A stretch of DNA of 64,000 bases, from the NCBI RefSeq assembly GCF_008630635.1, contig NZ_CP043869.1:2665160-2729159 (forward strand), read 5' to 3'. Made by a program: the position numbers and the translations under genes. Below are positions 53,401 through 62,116 of this stretch, one piece after another. Each line of letters opens with the position of its first letter. Positions within the stretch are counted from its first letter, which is position 1. The notes below the pieces were generated by a model, which saw only the letters and a list, made by a program, of their open reading frames with translations, made no database searches and was not told the DNA's origin. Source of the DNA: Neptunomonas concharum (lineage in GTDB: Bacteria; Pseudomonadota; Gammaproteobacteria; Pseudomonadales; Balneatricaceae).

Positions 53401-54205
53401 CCGTAAAGAAGTGAGCATCCGGCGTACGTGTCTGAGGGACATTTGATCCCCAGGCAATAATGTAGTTTGAGTTATACCAATCGGCGGATTCAGGCACATC
53501 TGTCTGCTCACCCCATGTCATAGGTGATGCAGGCGGTAGATCGCAATACCAATCATAAAAACTTAAGCAAGCACCACCAATCAGTGACAAATAACGTGCG
53601 CCTGCGGCATAAGAAACCATCGACATCGCTGGAATCGGCGAGAAGCCAATAACGCGGTCAGGACCATATTTTTTGATGGTATAGGTGTTGGCTGCTGCGA
53701 TAATTTCGTTTACTTCATCCCAACTTGAACGTACAAAACCACCTTGGCCGCGCATGCTTTTGTAAGACTTAGCTTTAGCCGAGTCTTCGACAATCGATGC
53801 CCACGCTTCAACCGGTGATTGTGTTGCACGAGCCTCGCGCCATAATTTAATTAAGCGCTTACGAATAGTTGGGTATTTCAGACGATTAGCGCTGTAAATA
53901 TACCAAGAGTAGCTCGCACCACGCGGGCAACCACGAGGTTCATGATTAGGTAAATCAGGGCGTGTTCTGGGGTAATCCGTTTGTTGGGTTTCCCATGTGA
54001 TCAAACCGTTCTTAACATAGATCTTCCAGCTGCAAGAGCCGGTACAGTTAACACCGTGGGTAGAACGGACAACTTTATCGTGCTGCCAACGCTGACGATA
54101 GCCGTCTTCCCATCCACGACTCTCTTTGACAGTCTCCCCATGCCCGTTAGCAAAGGTACCCTGTTTTTTCTTTAGAAATCTTAGTCTATCAAGCAAATGA
54201 CTCAT
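50456..54205 (-). CDS. narG: Respiratory nitrate reductase alpha subunit NarG
   Basis: A molybdenum bis-MGD catalytic subunit of about 1249 residues, the expected NarG size. The N-terminus holds the FS0 ligands His and three Cys (STHGVNCTGSCSWKIYVKNG), and the Mo ligand Asp region YDWYCDLPPASPM follows. It reduces nitrate to nitrite on the cytoplasmic face. The start ATG (MSHLLDRLRFL) follows AGGAGAGAATAAA; an upstream in-frame start is not needed. It is preceded by a promoter with FNR and NarL sites and a ~155-base structured leader. Confidence 0.98.
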   Translation of the reverse strand: MSHLLDRLRFLKKKQGTFANGHGETVKESRGWEDGYRQRWQHDKVVRSTHGVNCTGSCSWKIYVKNGLITWETQQTDYPRTRPDLPNHEPRGCPRGASYSWYIYSANRLKYPTIRKRLIKLWREARATQSPVEAWASIVEDSAKAKSYKSMRGQGGFVRSSWDEVNEIIAAANTYTIKKYGPDRVIGFSPIPAMSMVSYAAGARYLSLIGGACLSFYDWYCDLPPASPMTWGEQTDVPESADWYNSNYIIAWGSNVPQTRTPDAHFFTEVRYKGTKTVAITPDYAEVSKLCDQWLNPKQGTDAALAMAFGHVILKEFHVENPSEYFTDYCRRYTDMPFLVQLEAREDGTFAAGRFIRASDFDGNMGQDNNPEWKTVAYDEETDSFVVPNGSIGFRWGEKGKWNIEQKEGSEGRSTSLKMSLIEHHDEIASVGFPYFGGVENEHFRHNTFKDIIHHNLPAKRVKLADGSETLLVTVYDLMLANYGIDRGLGGDYVANSYDDNAPYTPAWQEQITGVDRKVAIQVAREFADNANKTKGRSMVIVGAGMNHWYHMDMNYRGLMNMLIMCGCVGQTGGGWAHYVGQEKLRPQTGWTPLAFALDWQRPPRHMNSTSFFYNHSSQWRYEKLDVTEILSPLADKSKWTGSLIDYNVRAERMGWLPSAPQLGRNPLELTKAAEAAGKTAQEYTVEQLKSGALGFAAEDPDNPQNFPRNMFIWRSNLLGSSGKGHEYMLKYLLGTNHGVMNKDLGEAGTKKPEEVVWHDEGAEGKVDLLVTLDFRMSTTCLYSDIVLPTATWYEKDDLNTSDMHPFIHPLSAATDPAWEARSDWDIYKGIAEKFSEVCVGHLGVEQDLVTLPMQHDSPGELAQPLGVMDWKKGECEPVPGISMPHLMVVERDYPNTYKRFTSVGPLLENIGNGGKGIAWDTKDEVKFLKELNWTHTEEGIHKGKAKLETAIDACEMILSLAPETNGQVAVKAWDALGQITGLDHTHLAKPKQDEKIRFRDVQAQPRKIISSPTWSGLEDEHVSYNACYTNVHELIPWRTVTGRQQFYQDHEWMRDFGESFVSYRPPINTKSVEPLMNKKPNGNPEIALNWITPHQKWGIHSTYSDNLLMLTLSRGGPIIWMSEGDAKTAGIEDNDWVEVFNANGAIACRVVVSQRVPDGMTMMYHAQERIVNVPGAETTGTRGGIHNSVTRACPKPTHMIGGYAQQAYGFNYYGTVGSNRDEFVIVRKMKNIEWLDGEDNDYTQEAAV

Positions 54206-54236
54206 TTTATTCTCTCCTGAAACCACTAGGTCAGGA

Positions 54237-54294
54237 CGGGGTCGAAGCCCCGAGCCGTTCTATTAAAGCGCTGCTGTTTTAACGATTCAGCGCT
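54237..54294 (-). other. Two hairpins in the narG leader
   Basis: The leader between the predicted narG start point (near 54361) and the ATG has CGGGG-6-CCCCG (54237-54252) and AGCGCTG-14-CAGCGCT (54267-54294). They could shape translation or mRNA stability. The loops do not show the A1/G4 hexanucleotide of ANTAR targets, so I do not call an attenuator. Confidence 0.5.
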
Positions 54295-54366
54295 TGCCGA
54301 TTTGTCCGGTCCTAAAGCGTGTCTAGCATCCATAGAAGACACACTCTATTGCTTACTGTGGGGCCA

Positions 54367-54409
54367 ACAATAGCGGCATTAACAGCTAAGGCTTGTTGAT
54401 ACAGATCAA
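54367..54409 (-). promoter_or_regulatory. FNR/Dnr-dependent promoter of narG
   Basis: Perfect FNR box TTGATACAGATCAA at 54396-54409. A -10-like TATTGT (minus strand) lies at 54367-54372, which is where a class II promoter with the box at -41.5 would need it, giving a start near 54361. The rest of the 465-base gap between narK2 and narG holds the NarL site, the leader hairpins and the narK2 terminator. Confidence 0.88.
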
Positions 54410-54446
54410 CACTGAAAGGCAGAGACAGAGAGGGTATATTGACGTA

Positions 54447-54462
54447 TACCTCTTTTGAGGTA
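54447..54462. promoter_or_regulatory. NarL 7-2-7 site of the narG promoter
   Basis: TACCTCT-TT-TGAGGTA is an inverted pair of NarL heptamers (TACYYMT type) two bases apart. Its centre is 52 bp upstream of the FNR-box centre, at about -93.5. Confidence 0.85.
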
Positions 54463-54626
54463 TCACCCAAAAACACAGATAAATATATGATTTAAAAGTA
54501 GTTAATAACAAATAGTCGAATGATAAATTGTAGTAAACAGGTAACGGCGCTTTTTGTAGGTAGAGTAACGGGCCTAGTGCTTTTCACCTAAAAAGACAGT
54601 CCGTAACTTACATCATACAAACAAAA

Positions 54627-54646
54627 AAGAGCCCGAACGGGCTCTT
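54627..54646 (-). terminator. Terminator of narK2
   Basis: AAGAGCCCG-AA-CGGGCTCTT with a run of T on the minus-strand side. It separates narK2 from the narG promoter, so narG is mainly expressed from its own promoter. Confidence 0.88.
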
Positions 54647-54669
54647 GAAAAGTACCACATCAATCACGC

Positions 54670-56274
54670 TTATGGGTTCTTATACTCGGCTTTCGGGCCT
54701 AAGTAGTACCACCAGTTAAGGGCCAAACACAGCAGGTAAAATACGGCAAAGCCATAAAGTGCCATTTCTGGTGTAGCCATTTTAATTTGCTCACCAAACA
54801 CTTTAGGAATAACAAACGCACCGTATGCGGCAACAGCAGATGTCCATCCTAATGCCGGGCCTGCCTGCTCTTTAGGGAACACCATCGCAATCGTACGGAA
54901 GGTAGAACCATTACCAATACCGGTTGCGGCGAACAGCACTAAGAACAGCCCTAAGAACGGCACGAAGTACTCTTCAGGTGTAGCTGACTGGTAGGCAGCC
55001 TTTAGGAAGTAAGCTACACCCAGCGCACTTGCAATCATCACGATAGATACATAATGGGTTACACGCGCACCACCCATTTTGTCTGCCATCCAACCACCGA
55101 TAGGACGGATAAATGCGCCAATAAAAGGCCCCATCCAAGCAAACATCAACGCAGATGGGCCATTAGCATTGACAACATTATGCGTCATTACCCCATCTAC
55201 CATTATGTGTTGGTAACCGAATACCACTTTAATGGCTAACGCAAAACCAGCTGAGTAACCGATAAAGCTACCAAACGTCATGGTATAAATGACGCTCATC
55301 ACCCAAGTGTGCTTGTTACTGAATATTTTAAATTGGCGTTGCAAATTAGGCTTGATATCGCCTGGTATCATTTTCATCAACATCACAGTGAAGAAAAGAA
55401 TACCCGCAATTACCGGCCACTTAGCCCAGCCAGGGGCTCCCAACCCTGTAGGTGCAGGAAGAATAATATATAAACCCACAGCCGCTGTGAGAAAGCCAAT
55501 GAGCAAAAGGCCCACTATTTTAGACATAGCCCCCAAAGGAGAGCCTATATCCGGTGACACATCCTCGGTACGAATGTTATTCATGCCGAACCAACCCGCA
55601 ATGGCCAGAGGAATTAAGAATAACAACCAAACAAAGCCAGCGTTGTGAATATAGGTCTCAGAGCCTGCTGGAATTTTTCCGATCAAGGTGCCTGACGTAT
55701 TCTCCAGAATCATCGGTGCGCCACCAAAGATGCCCATAGTCATCACTAATGGCACTAGGATCTGCATCGTTGTCACACCCGCATTACCCAAGCCTGCATT
55801 TAAGCCTAGTGCTAAGCCTTGCTGCTTCTTAGGAAAGAAGAAGCTGATATTGGACATCGAAGATGCGAAGTTACCACCGCCAATACCTGACAAGAACGCC
55901 AGTAACTGGAACACCCATAGCGGCGTATCTTTATCTTGCAGAGCAAAACCCGCCCCCACTGCCGGAACCATCAAGAGCGCAGTCGTAAAGAAGATCGTAT
56001 TTCGCCCACCCGCTATACGAATAAAGAAACTACTGGGTATTCGGAGCGTCGCCCCTGTTAATCCTGCAATGGCAGCCAGTGTGAAAAGCTCAGCTTTCGC
56101 AAATGGAAAACCTAAATTCAGCATCTGAACCGTTATGATGCCCCAGTACAACCAAACCGCAAAGCCGCACAATAGGCTGGGAATCGAAATCCACAAGTTG
56201 CGAGATGCAACGCGCTTCCCTTCTGATTCCCAGAATTGCTCGTCTTCTACGTCCCATTTTTTTATATCAGACAT
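54670..56274 (-). CDS. narK2: Nitrate/nitrite transporter, NarK2 type
   Basis: A 534-residue MFS protein with the extended N-terminus of NarK2 transporters (MSDIKKWDVEDEQFWESEGKRVASRNLW) and about 12 helices. Conserved NNP signature glycines are present (GIGGGNFASSMSNISFFFPKKQQGLALGLNAGLGNAGV; FAATGIGNGSTFRTIAMVFPKEQAGPALGW). It most likely exchanges nitrate for nitrite during respiration. GGAGAAAAAAT precedes the ATG. It follows narK1 by 101 bases and has its own terminator, so narK1K2 is a unit. Confidence 0.93.
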   Translation of the reverse strand: MSDIKKWDVEDEQFWESEGKRVASRNLWISIPSLLCGFAVWLYWGIITVQMLNLGFPFAKAELFTLAAIAGLTGATLRIPSSFFIRIAGGRNTIFFTTALLMVPAVGAGFALQDKDTPLWVFQLLAFLSGIGGGNFASSMSNISFFFPKKQQGLALGLNAGLGNAGVTTMQILVPLVMTMGIFGGAPMILENTSGTLIGKIPAGSETYIHNAGFVWLLFLIPLAIAGWFGMNNIRTEDVSPDIGSPLGAMSKIVGLLLIGFLTAAVGLYIILPAPTGLGAPGWAKWPVIAGILFFTVMLMKMIPGDIKPNLQRQFKIFSNKHTWVMSVIYTMTFGSFIGYSAGFALAIKVVFGYQHIMVDGVMTHNVVNANGPSALMFAWMGPFIGAFIRPIGGWMADKMGGARVTHYVSIVMIASALGVAYFLKAAYQSATPEEYFVPFLGLFLVLFAATGIGNGSTFRTIAMVFPKEQAGPALGWTSAVAAYGAFVIPKVFGEQIKMATPEMALYGFAVFYLLCLALNWWYYLGPKAEYKNP

Positions 56275-56375
56275 ATTTTTTCTCCAAAGTGAATACCGAA
56301 CTATCCGCCCTACGGCGCCCCAGTATTCGACCTACATAACCTGAACCGATTAATGCTCGCGTGCTGACGCACATA

Positions 56376-57668
56376 TCAGCCGCTTGTTGCATCAGAATCT
56401 TCTTTCAGAAAGTTATTGCGGATCGCTTCCTGCAATCGAGAACGCCGCTCTTCAACCGATATGCCGTAGTACATAACGCACATACAGACAGCCAACACGC
56501 CGTAGAGCAACATGAAGCAGGAGCTACGAACCCCCATAATATCGGCCACAAGACCGAACATAATGGGAAGAACAAACCCACCAATTGCACCCACCATGCC
56601 CACCGTGCCTCCTACTACTCCCATCCGTTCTGGGTAGTAGTCGTAGACAATCCGGAACACGCTAGCCTTCCCAAATCCCATTGCCACACCCATCACCATA
56701 ACAAGTACAGTAAACAGCCAGACCGGCATATCGATCACGAACGTCGTGTCCTCACGAATTCCGTGAACGGTCATGGTGGTGGGGGGATAAGAAAGGAAAA
56801 ACAGACAAACAAGGCAAACCCAGAAAACGCTCCAATTAACATGGCGCGCCCCTATATGGTCTGCACTCCAGCCACCCAGTACACGTGTTAGTGCACCGGG
56901 CAAAGTAAACATCAAGGTAAGAAACGAGGCGGTTTGGATATCCAAGCGGTAATGATTGACATAATAATCGGGCAACCACAAAACCAAGGATATATAGCCT
57001 CCAAACACAAAAAAGTAATAAAGCCCAAAGCGCCAGACTCTCGCATCGGCTAAAGGGCGCAATTGCTCTTTTAAAGGAACAACACGGGTAGGCCTCGTTC
57101 TTTGCGGGTCAGAATCCGTCAGCATCCAAAAAAGAAAAGCCAACAGCAGCAGCACCACGCCATATACCATCGGCGCCATACGCCACCCATAGGCAATAAT
57201 CACTAAAGGCACGATCAGGTTAGTAATAGCAGCACCTAAGTTGCCTGCACCAAATATCCCCATCGCCAAGCCTTGGGAACGCTCACTCGATCGGGAGGAA
57301 ACAAAATGAATACCGACACTAAACATACTGCCTGACGCCCCTACACATAAACCAAGCAACAGGTAGTGTGTAAACGTGCTCGCGTAAGAAAACAGAAAAA
57401 GCGGTAAGCTGATAAAAGCCATCAGTACTATCATTAAATTACGACTGCTCCACCTCTCCGCTAAAATACCCATCGGCAATCTCAGAAGCGCACCTGTCAG
57501 AATGGGTGTGGCCACTAAAATCCCAAATTGGGTATCAGAAAGATTAAGCTCATGGCGAATTTGTAAGCCAATCACCGAGACTAATGTCCAGACTGCAAAG
57601 CAGGCAGCAAACGCCAGAGAAGCCATGGCGATCGCAGATATTTGCTGTTGGTTGGAATTGGCTATCAT
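56376..57668 (-). CDS. narK1: Nitrate transporter, NarK1 type
   Basis: About 430 residues, 12-helix MFS/NNP family. Landmarks: LRLPMGILAERWSSRN, GAGNLGAAITNLIVPLV, GVAMGFGKASVFRIVYDYYPERMGVVGGTVGMVGAIGGF. NarK1 types are nitrate/proton symporters that prime respiration. The frame extends to 57743 through a TTG, but that extension covers a perfect FNR box; the ATG at 57668, some 27 bases after the predicted transcript start, is the right start. First gene of narK1K2. Confidence 0.9.
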   Translation of the reverse strand: MIANSNQQQISAIAMASLAFAACFAVWTLVSVIGLQIRHELNLSDTQFGILVATPILTGALLRLPMGILAERWSSRNLMIVLMAFISLPLFLFSYASTFTHYLLLGLCVGASGSMFSVGIHFVSSRSSERSQGLAMGIFGAGNLGAAITNLIVPLVIIAYGWRMAPMVYGVVLLLLAFLFWMLTDSDPQRTRPTRVVPLKEQLRPLADARVWRFGLYYFFVFGGYISLVLWLPDYYVNHYRLDIQTASFLTLMFTLPGALTRVLGGWSADHIGARHVNWSVFWVCLVCLFFLSYPPTTMTVHGIREDTTFVIDMPVWLFTVLVMVMGVAMGFGKASVFRIVYDYYPERMGVVGGTVGMVGAIGGFVLPIMFGLVADIMGVRSSCFMLLYGVLAVCMCVMYYGISVEERRSRLQEAIRNNFLKEDSDATSG

Positions 57669-57701
57669 CTTTTCATCCACTTGGGGAAGCTCGATGATGG
57701 G

Positions 57702-57743
57702 AACATAAGCCAACAACAGATAAGGTTTGTTGATCGAAATCAA
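57702..57743 (-). promoter_or_regulatory. FNR/Dnr-dependent promoter of narK1K2
   Basis: Perfect box TTGATCGAAATCAA at 57730-57743, with a -10-like TATGTT (minus strand) at 57702-57707. The predicted start is near 57695. Confidence 0.85.
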
Positions 57744-57780
57744 CTGCTAACCATATGAAATAAATGACATTTTAAGAATA

Positions 57781-57796
57781 TACCTCGTTAGTGGTA
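57781..57796. promoter_or_regulatory. NarL 7-2-7-like site upstream of narK1 (shared with narX)
   Basis: TACCTCG-TT-AGTGGTA, centre 52 bp from the FNR-box centre. One end differs from consensus in each heptamer, but the geometry equals the narG site. A further single heptamer TACCTCT lies at 57795-57801, towards the divergent narX gene. Confidence 0.75.
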
Positions 57797-57924
57797 CCTC
57801 TTATCCTCTTTGTAAGCACATGATTACACTGGTATTTTACAGGGGTTCTTCATGTAACTATCTGGATCTCCATTCATCATGATATCTTTGTGAGTACCCA
57901 GTCACTCTGGAAAACGAATAACTT

Positions 57925-59742
57925 ATGCATTTCTTTAGACAATCGATTATTGCCCGTCTTGGCGCTGCTATGCTGGCCATCAGTTTAATGGCGGTTGTCA
58001 GCATGATCGGCTCGGTGATAGTCGCTGAAAGTACTCAAGGAGATGCGGCTGGTATCAATCTGGCTGGATCGCTACGTATGCTTTCCTATCGAATCATTGC
58101 GGAAACAGGCCAGTACACCAATAACCCAAATGAAAGCAACCAAGCTAAAATAAAAGCAACGATCAATGAATTTGATAAACGAATCAACAGCCCTATTCTT
58201 GAGACGGTTATTCCTCAAGATGGTGACCATGATCTATACCTTCACCACGATAACCTACTCAAAGAGTGGTACGAAGAGATAACGCCTGCGCTTGAGAAGG
58301 CCCTTGCTGAGCCGCTAGCCCCACCAAGTTACATAGGACAAATAGAAGCGTTTGTTTCAAGGATCGACCAAATGGTCCACCTATTGGAACGTAGCACTGA
58401 ATCTAAGATCAAACTCCTTAGCTTGGTTCAGGGGATCAGTCTATTCATGACGGTATTGATTATCTTTATCGCCATGCTAGATATTAAAAACAATGTCGTC
58501 CTACCCTTGCAGCAGCTCGTTCAGATGTCGAAGCGAGCAGGCCGCGGAGATCTAAAGGCCCGCGTTGAATATGAAAGCCAAGATGAACTTGGCGTACTAG
58601 GCGATACGTTTAACCAGATGGCTGAAGAGCTATCAAAAACTTACTCCGATTTAGAGCAGCGAGTCGAACGCAAAACCGCATTACTGCAGCAATCTAACGA
58701 GGCCCTACAATTGCTCTATGAAACGACTCGGAGTTTTAATCGCAAAGAAGATATTTGCCGCCGCCTGATGCCGGTCATGCAACAGCTCGAAACCGTCAGT
58801 CCATTCGGACCGATCGAAGTCACGTTGTGCGAGCCCAACAATAAGCGTAGCTATCGTCAGCTAACCACCCAGTCGTTAGAACGCCCTGACGGGTGTCGGG
58901 ATTTTAGTTGTAACAACTGTATTGTTTCTGAGGTGGATCCTCGCTCCCATAAAACGCTATCTCTGCCTATCCAAACCAGAGAAACTTACTTTGGGGAGTT
59001 TAACGCACAGTTTCTCCCACACTCTCCACCCAACTCCTCTGAAATAAAGTTGATTGAGACGATTGTAGAAAACCTTGCTACCGCCATGTCGTTAGAACTG
59101 AAAGCCGAGCAAGAGCAGCAAATGTCTCTGATCGAAGAACGTGCCGTCATAGCACGAGAACTTCATGACTCATTGGCCCAGTCGCTCTCGTACTTAAAGA
59201 TGCAAGTCTCCAGACTTCAAATTTTACGCAGAAAAAGCGTACCCGAAGAGCAAATAAACGACGTTATCGAAGAACTCAAAGAGGGGTTAAACAATGCCTA
59301 TCGCCAACTCAGGGAGCTTTTAACGACATTCCGCCTAAAACTCGATGAGCCAGGACTGGAACCTGCACTTGAAAGCACCATCAACGAATTTACTGAACGG
59401 CTGGGCTTCCCTGTTGACTACCATTATGGCATTCGACACTTACCCCTAACGCCAAACGAAGAGATCCATGTTCTACAAGTCGTACGTGAGGCACTCGCCA
59501 ATGTAGTTAAACATGCAAAAGCCTCTCATGTTGGTGTCTCCGTCACAGCCACCCATGAGCAAGTATCTGTCGCTATTCGGGATAATGGCGTAGGCCTGCC
59601 ACACAATAATGAAACAACCAACCATTACGGTTTAGTCATTATGCAAGATAGGGCTGCCACCTTGAATGGCAAGCTCACGGTCAAGAACACCGACGGCGGG
59701 GGTGTCGAAGTTCTGTTACTCTTTAAATCTAAACACGTCTAA
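57925..59742 (+). CDS. narX: Nitrate/nitrite sensor histidine kinase NarX
   Basis: A 605-residue kinase. Helix 1 at about 12-34, then the nitrate-binding P box ([16 protein letters not shown], residues 42-57), a periplasmic helical bundle to ~170, helix 2, and a HAMP domain. A GAF-like region holds a cysteine cluster (CRDFSCNNC). The HisKA_3 H box [17 protein letters not shown] carries His414, with an HATPase end ([13 protein letters not shown]). It senses nitrate and phosphorylates NarL. It is divergent from narK1 and lies 23 bases before narL. Confidence 0.94.
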   Translation: MHFFRQSIIARLGAAMLAISLMAVVSMIGSVIVAESTQGDAAGINLAGSLRMLSYRIIAETGQYTNNPNESNQAKIKATINEFDKRINSPILETVIPQDGDHDLYLHHDNLLKEWYEEITPALEKALAEPLAPPSYIGQIEAFVSRIDQMVHLLERSTESKIKLLSLVQGISLFMTVLIIFIAMLDIKNNVVLPLQQLVQMSKRAGRGDLKARVEYESQDELGVLGDTFNQMAEELSKTYSDLEQRVERKTALLQQSNEALQLLYETTRSFNRKEDICRRLMPVMQQLETVSPFGPIEVTLCEPNNKRSYRQLTTQSLERPDGCRDFSCNNCIVSEVDPRSHKTLSLPIQTRETYFGEFNAQFLPHSPPNSSEIKLIETIVENLATAMSLELKAEQEQQMSLIEERAVIARELHDSLAQSLSYLKMQVSRLQILRRKSVPEEQINDVIEELKEGLNNAYRQLRELLTTFRLKLDEPGLEPALESTINEFTERLGFPVDYHYGIRHLPLTPNEEIHVLQVVREALANVVKHAKASHVGVSVTATHEQVSVAIRDNGVGLPHNNETTNHYGLVIMQDRAATLNGKLTVKNTDGGGVEVLLLFKSKHV

Positions 59743-59765
59743 CGATAAAAATAAGGAATAGCCTC

Positions 59766-60416
59766 ATGAGTGAATCGGTTTCAGCAACGATTGTACTGAT
59801 AGATGATCATCCATTGCTACGCAAAGGCGTGAAGCAGTTAATCGAGCTTGATGATGATCTGAGCGTAGTCGGCGAAGCCAGTAATGCTATCGAAGGCGTT
59901 AAAATTTCAAAAGAAACAGAGCCTGATCTGATTTTACTTGATTTGAATATGCCCGATATTAACGGCATAGAAACGCTGAAAATGCTAAGAGATGAGGATG
60001 TCTCCTCACGCATCATTGTTTTCACCGTATCTGACAATGAAGAGGACGTTGTCGCAGCACTTAAAGCGGGAGCAGACGGCTATTTACTCAAAGATATGGA
60101 GCCAGAAGAACTCTTAGAACGCCTGCACCAGGCAGCGCTTGGCAAAGTCGTCATCAGCGATAAGTTAACCACACTACTGGCCCAAGCACTACAGTCAGGC
60201 CGAAGTAGTAATAAAGCCGATATCAGCAGCTTAACACCGCGAGAAAAGCAGATTATTAAGTTAATCGCTGGTGGGTTACCGAACAAGCTGATCGCTCGTA
60301 AGCTGAACATTACCGAAGGTACTGTGAAAGTCCATGTAAAGCACCTTCTGAAAAAACTCAGGCTACGATCGAGAGTTGAGGTTGCAGTTTGGGCCGTACA
60401 GGAAGGGCTTGGCTAA
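59766..60416 (+). CDS. narL: Nitrate response regulator NarL
   Basis: A 216-residue NarL/FixJ regulator. The receiver has Asp59 (LLDLNMPD) with the acidic Asp13-Asp14 pair and Lys109 (YLLKDM); the C-terminal LuxR-type HTH is [44 protein letters not shown]. It binds TACYYMT heptamers, three promoter copies of which are in this window. Co-transcribed with narX. Confidence 0.95.
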   Translation: MSESVSATIVLIDDHPLLRKGVKQLIELDDDLSVVGEASNAIEGVKISKETEPDLILLDLNMPDINGIETLKMLRDEDVSSRIIVFTVSDNEEDVVAALKAGADGYLLKDMEPEELLERLHQAALGKVVISDKLTTLLAQALQSGRSSNKADISSLTPREKQIIKLIAGGLPNKLIARKLNITEGTVKVHVKHLLKKLRLRSRVEVAVWAVQEGLG

Positions 60417-60432
60417 ATATCTACTAAGAAAC

Positions 60433-60462
60433 CAGGCTGATTCTTCTTTAGGAACCAGCCTG
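60433..60462 (+). terminator. Hairpin after narL
   Basis: CAGGCTG and CAGCCTG pair around a loop that itself has an inner TTC/GGA pair. The T tract is weak, so termination strength is uncertain. Confidence 0.45.
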
Positions 60463-60505
60463 TTAGAGGTCGCTTTACTCCCCCGAATAATCCTCCGTAT
60501 GTGTA

Positions 60506-60736
60506 TCACCCTTTACCTTTAGGGGAAGGGTTAGCCAAGTAAGCTGACAAGCGATGAATTTCAGGGCCACTGAGCATTGATATCAAAGCCGCCGCAGGCC
60601 AAGCCGATAGAAAGGCAGTCAGCCACTGTGTAAAGAAGTTTACATTCCAGCCTAAATTGATCCATGTTACCCAGCCCGTCATGAGTGAAGACAGCATAAA
60701 GGACATCAAAACAGAGAAAATAATACGCTGCTTCAC
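60506..60736 (-). CDS. DUF2798-like small membrane protein
   Basis: A 76-residue protein with two hydrophobic segments (VLMSFMLSSLMTGWVTWINLG and FFTQWLTAFLSAWPAAALISML), matching the DUF2798 pattern (N-x-G...W...A...WPxA). Function unknown. GTG start, overlapping the previous stop by GTGA, with GGAGG eight bases upstream inside the monooxygenase gene. It probably shares that transcript. Confidence 0.72.
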   Translation of the reverse strand: MKQRIIFSVLMSFMLSSLMTGWVTWINLGWNVNFFTQWLTAFLSAWPAAALISMLSGPEIHRLSAYLANPSPKGKG

Positions 60737-61020
60737 AGAGTTGCCTCCAAGCGCTCAACATAATCGATATGCGTTAACTCTAATGATAGGTAATGCTTTG
60801 TGTGGGCTGCCTCAAAGTGGGCTGTAAGCGCATCAGCACTTATCCACTCTTCCCATAATGTAAACTTATTCGGCGCATTCTGGTGCGGTCGTATCTCAAA
60901 AGATACACAACCTTCTTCAGTCATTGTGTGGGCTCGCAATATCGCTAACTCTTCTCTAGCTCTTGCCGGTGATTGATTGTCGTAAACCGTAAGGCCTGCA
61001 CTGATCCATAAGGGGTTCAT
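60733..61020 (-). CDS. Putative quinol monooxygenase, ABM (YgiN-like) domain
   Basis: A 95-residue antibiotic-biosynthesis-monooxygenase fold: MNPLWISAGLTV..., TMTEEGCVSFEIRPHQNAPNKFTLWEEWISADALTAHFEAAHTKHY is the ABM core. These small cofactorless dimers oxidise quinols or flavonoids, or act in stress. It is divergent from the LysR gene at 61125, which probably regulates this two-gene unit. Confidence 0.85.
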   Translation of the reverse strand: MNPLWISAGLTVYDNQSPARAREELAILRAHTMTEEGCVSFEIRPHQNAPNKFTLWEEWISADALTAHFEAAHTKHYLSLELTHIDYVERLEATL

Positions 61021-61124
61021 AGTTGAGTCCTATTACCAATTGATACAAGAAGTATCCATCCTCCAATATTACAAATATAATAAAAACACCTTATTTATTA
61101 ATATTTAATTTCATATTTGAAATC

Positions 61125-62009
61125 ATGTTAGATGACATCGCCTTATTCATTCATATAGTCCAAAAGCAGGGCTTAGCCCCTACAGCAAAAGCACTCGATA
61201 TCCCAGCCGCGACAGTAACCCGCCGGTTACAGAAGCTAGAGAACACATTGCGCTGTCAGTTGATCCACCGCTCTGCACGGAACTTTAGCCTGACACCCGA
61301 GGGTGAAGTCTATTTCAGGGCATACAGCCATTTGGTGGATCAGTTTGAACAAACTAAGCGCCAATTGCATGATGATATGCACGGTATGTCAGGCGCGCTA
61401 AAAGTCATGGCCCCTGTTAACCTTACCAGTGGCTTTATGAGGCCTATGTGGTCTGACTTCATCCGCAATCATCCACATATCCAGTTAGAACTAAGCTTAA
61501 GCAATCAGCTCGAGGATTATTTAGCATCAAAAGCCGATTTGGCGATACGTGTAGGGCCACAACCAGACTCTAATCTTTATCAAAAACATCTAGGAGTCAT
61601 TAAAACCTTATTAGTAGCGGCCCCTCGCTATTTGCAACAGAATAACCCACCCACCATGATCGATGAACTGAATAATCATCGCCTGATTGGCACCAAGCCG
61701 ATCATGAATTGGGAGCTTTCCAGCGAAGCAACTGATCAGGTAATAACCTATCATCCCAGCTTTTCAACATTGGTTAATGACGTCAATTTAGCAACACAAT
61801 TTGCCTGTGAAGGATTAGGAATATCTTTGCTACCCGAAACAGAAATACGCGACCTTCTGAATAGCGGTCGTCTCATTCACATTCTGCCAAAATGGAGGGG
61901 ACGTAACCGCGATGTGATTGCCGTTTGGCATGGCGGAAAACTCATGAATGTGCGGGCAAAACGACTTTTAGATTTTATTGTTAACTATATGCAGCAACAC
62001 AAAGCCTAG
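61125..62009 (+). CDS. LysR-type regulator
   Basis: A 294-residue LysR protein (MLDDIALFIHIVQKQGLAPTAKALDIPAATVTRRLQKLENTL, HTH residues 4-60; effector domain with DLAIRVGPQPDSN and GLGISLLPE). It belongs to the large AaeR/DsdC-like group that typically regulates a divergent oxidoreductase. The divergent target is the ABM monooxygenase with its DUF2798 partner. No clear ribosome site. The 104-base divergent region is very AT rich. Confidence 0.85.
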   Translation: MLDDIALFIHIVQKQGLAPTAKALDIPAATVTRRLQKLENTLRCQLIHRSARNFSLTPEGEVYFRAYSHLVDQFEQTKRQLHDDMHGMSGALKVMAPVNLTSGFMRPMWSDFIRNHPHIQLELSLSNQLEDYLASKADLAIRVGPQPDSNLYQKHLGVIKTLLVAAPRYLQQNNPPTMIDELNNHRLIGTKPIMNWELSSEATDQVITYHPSFSTLVNDVNLATQFACEGLGISLLPETEIRDLLNSGRLIHILPKWRGRNRDVIAVWHGGKLMNVRAKRLLDFIVNYMQQHKA

Positions 62010-62116
62010 TAACACGACTTAAGGTATTAGATAGTGAGACCTTTTGCGTTCCCGTTCATATTGTCAGCGTCTCATAACATACTCCTTGGCAAGTCATTAA
62101 TGCCGAGGATATACAA

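Noticed and set aside
54237-54294. ANTAR-type double hairpin attenuator upstream of narG
   Set aside because: Neither loop has the conserved A1/G4 hexanucleotide and no ANTAR regulator is encoded here.
57669-57743. narK1 start at 57743 (TTG)
   Set aside because: The extension overlaps a perfect FNR box, which belongs to the promoter, and the predicted transcript starts near 57695. The ATG at 57668 is the start.
60417-60505. A small gene between narL and the DUF2798 gene
   Set aside because: Only a hairpin and no credible frame with a ribosome site.
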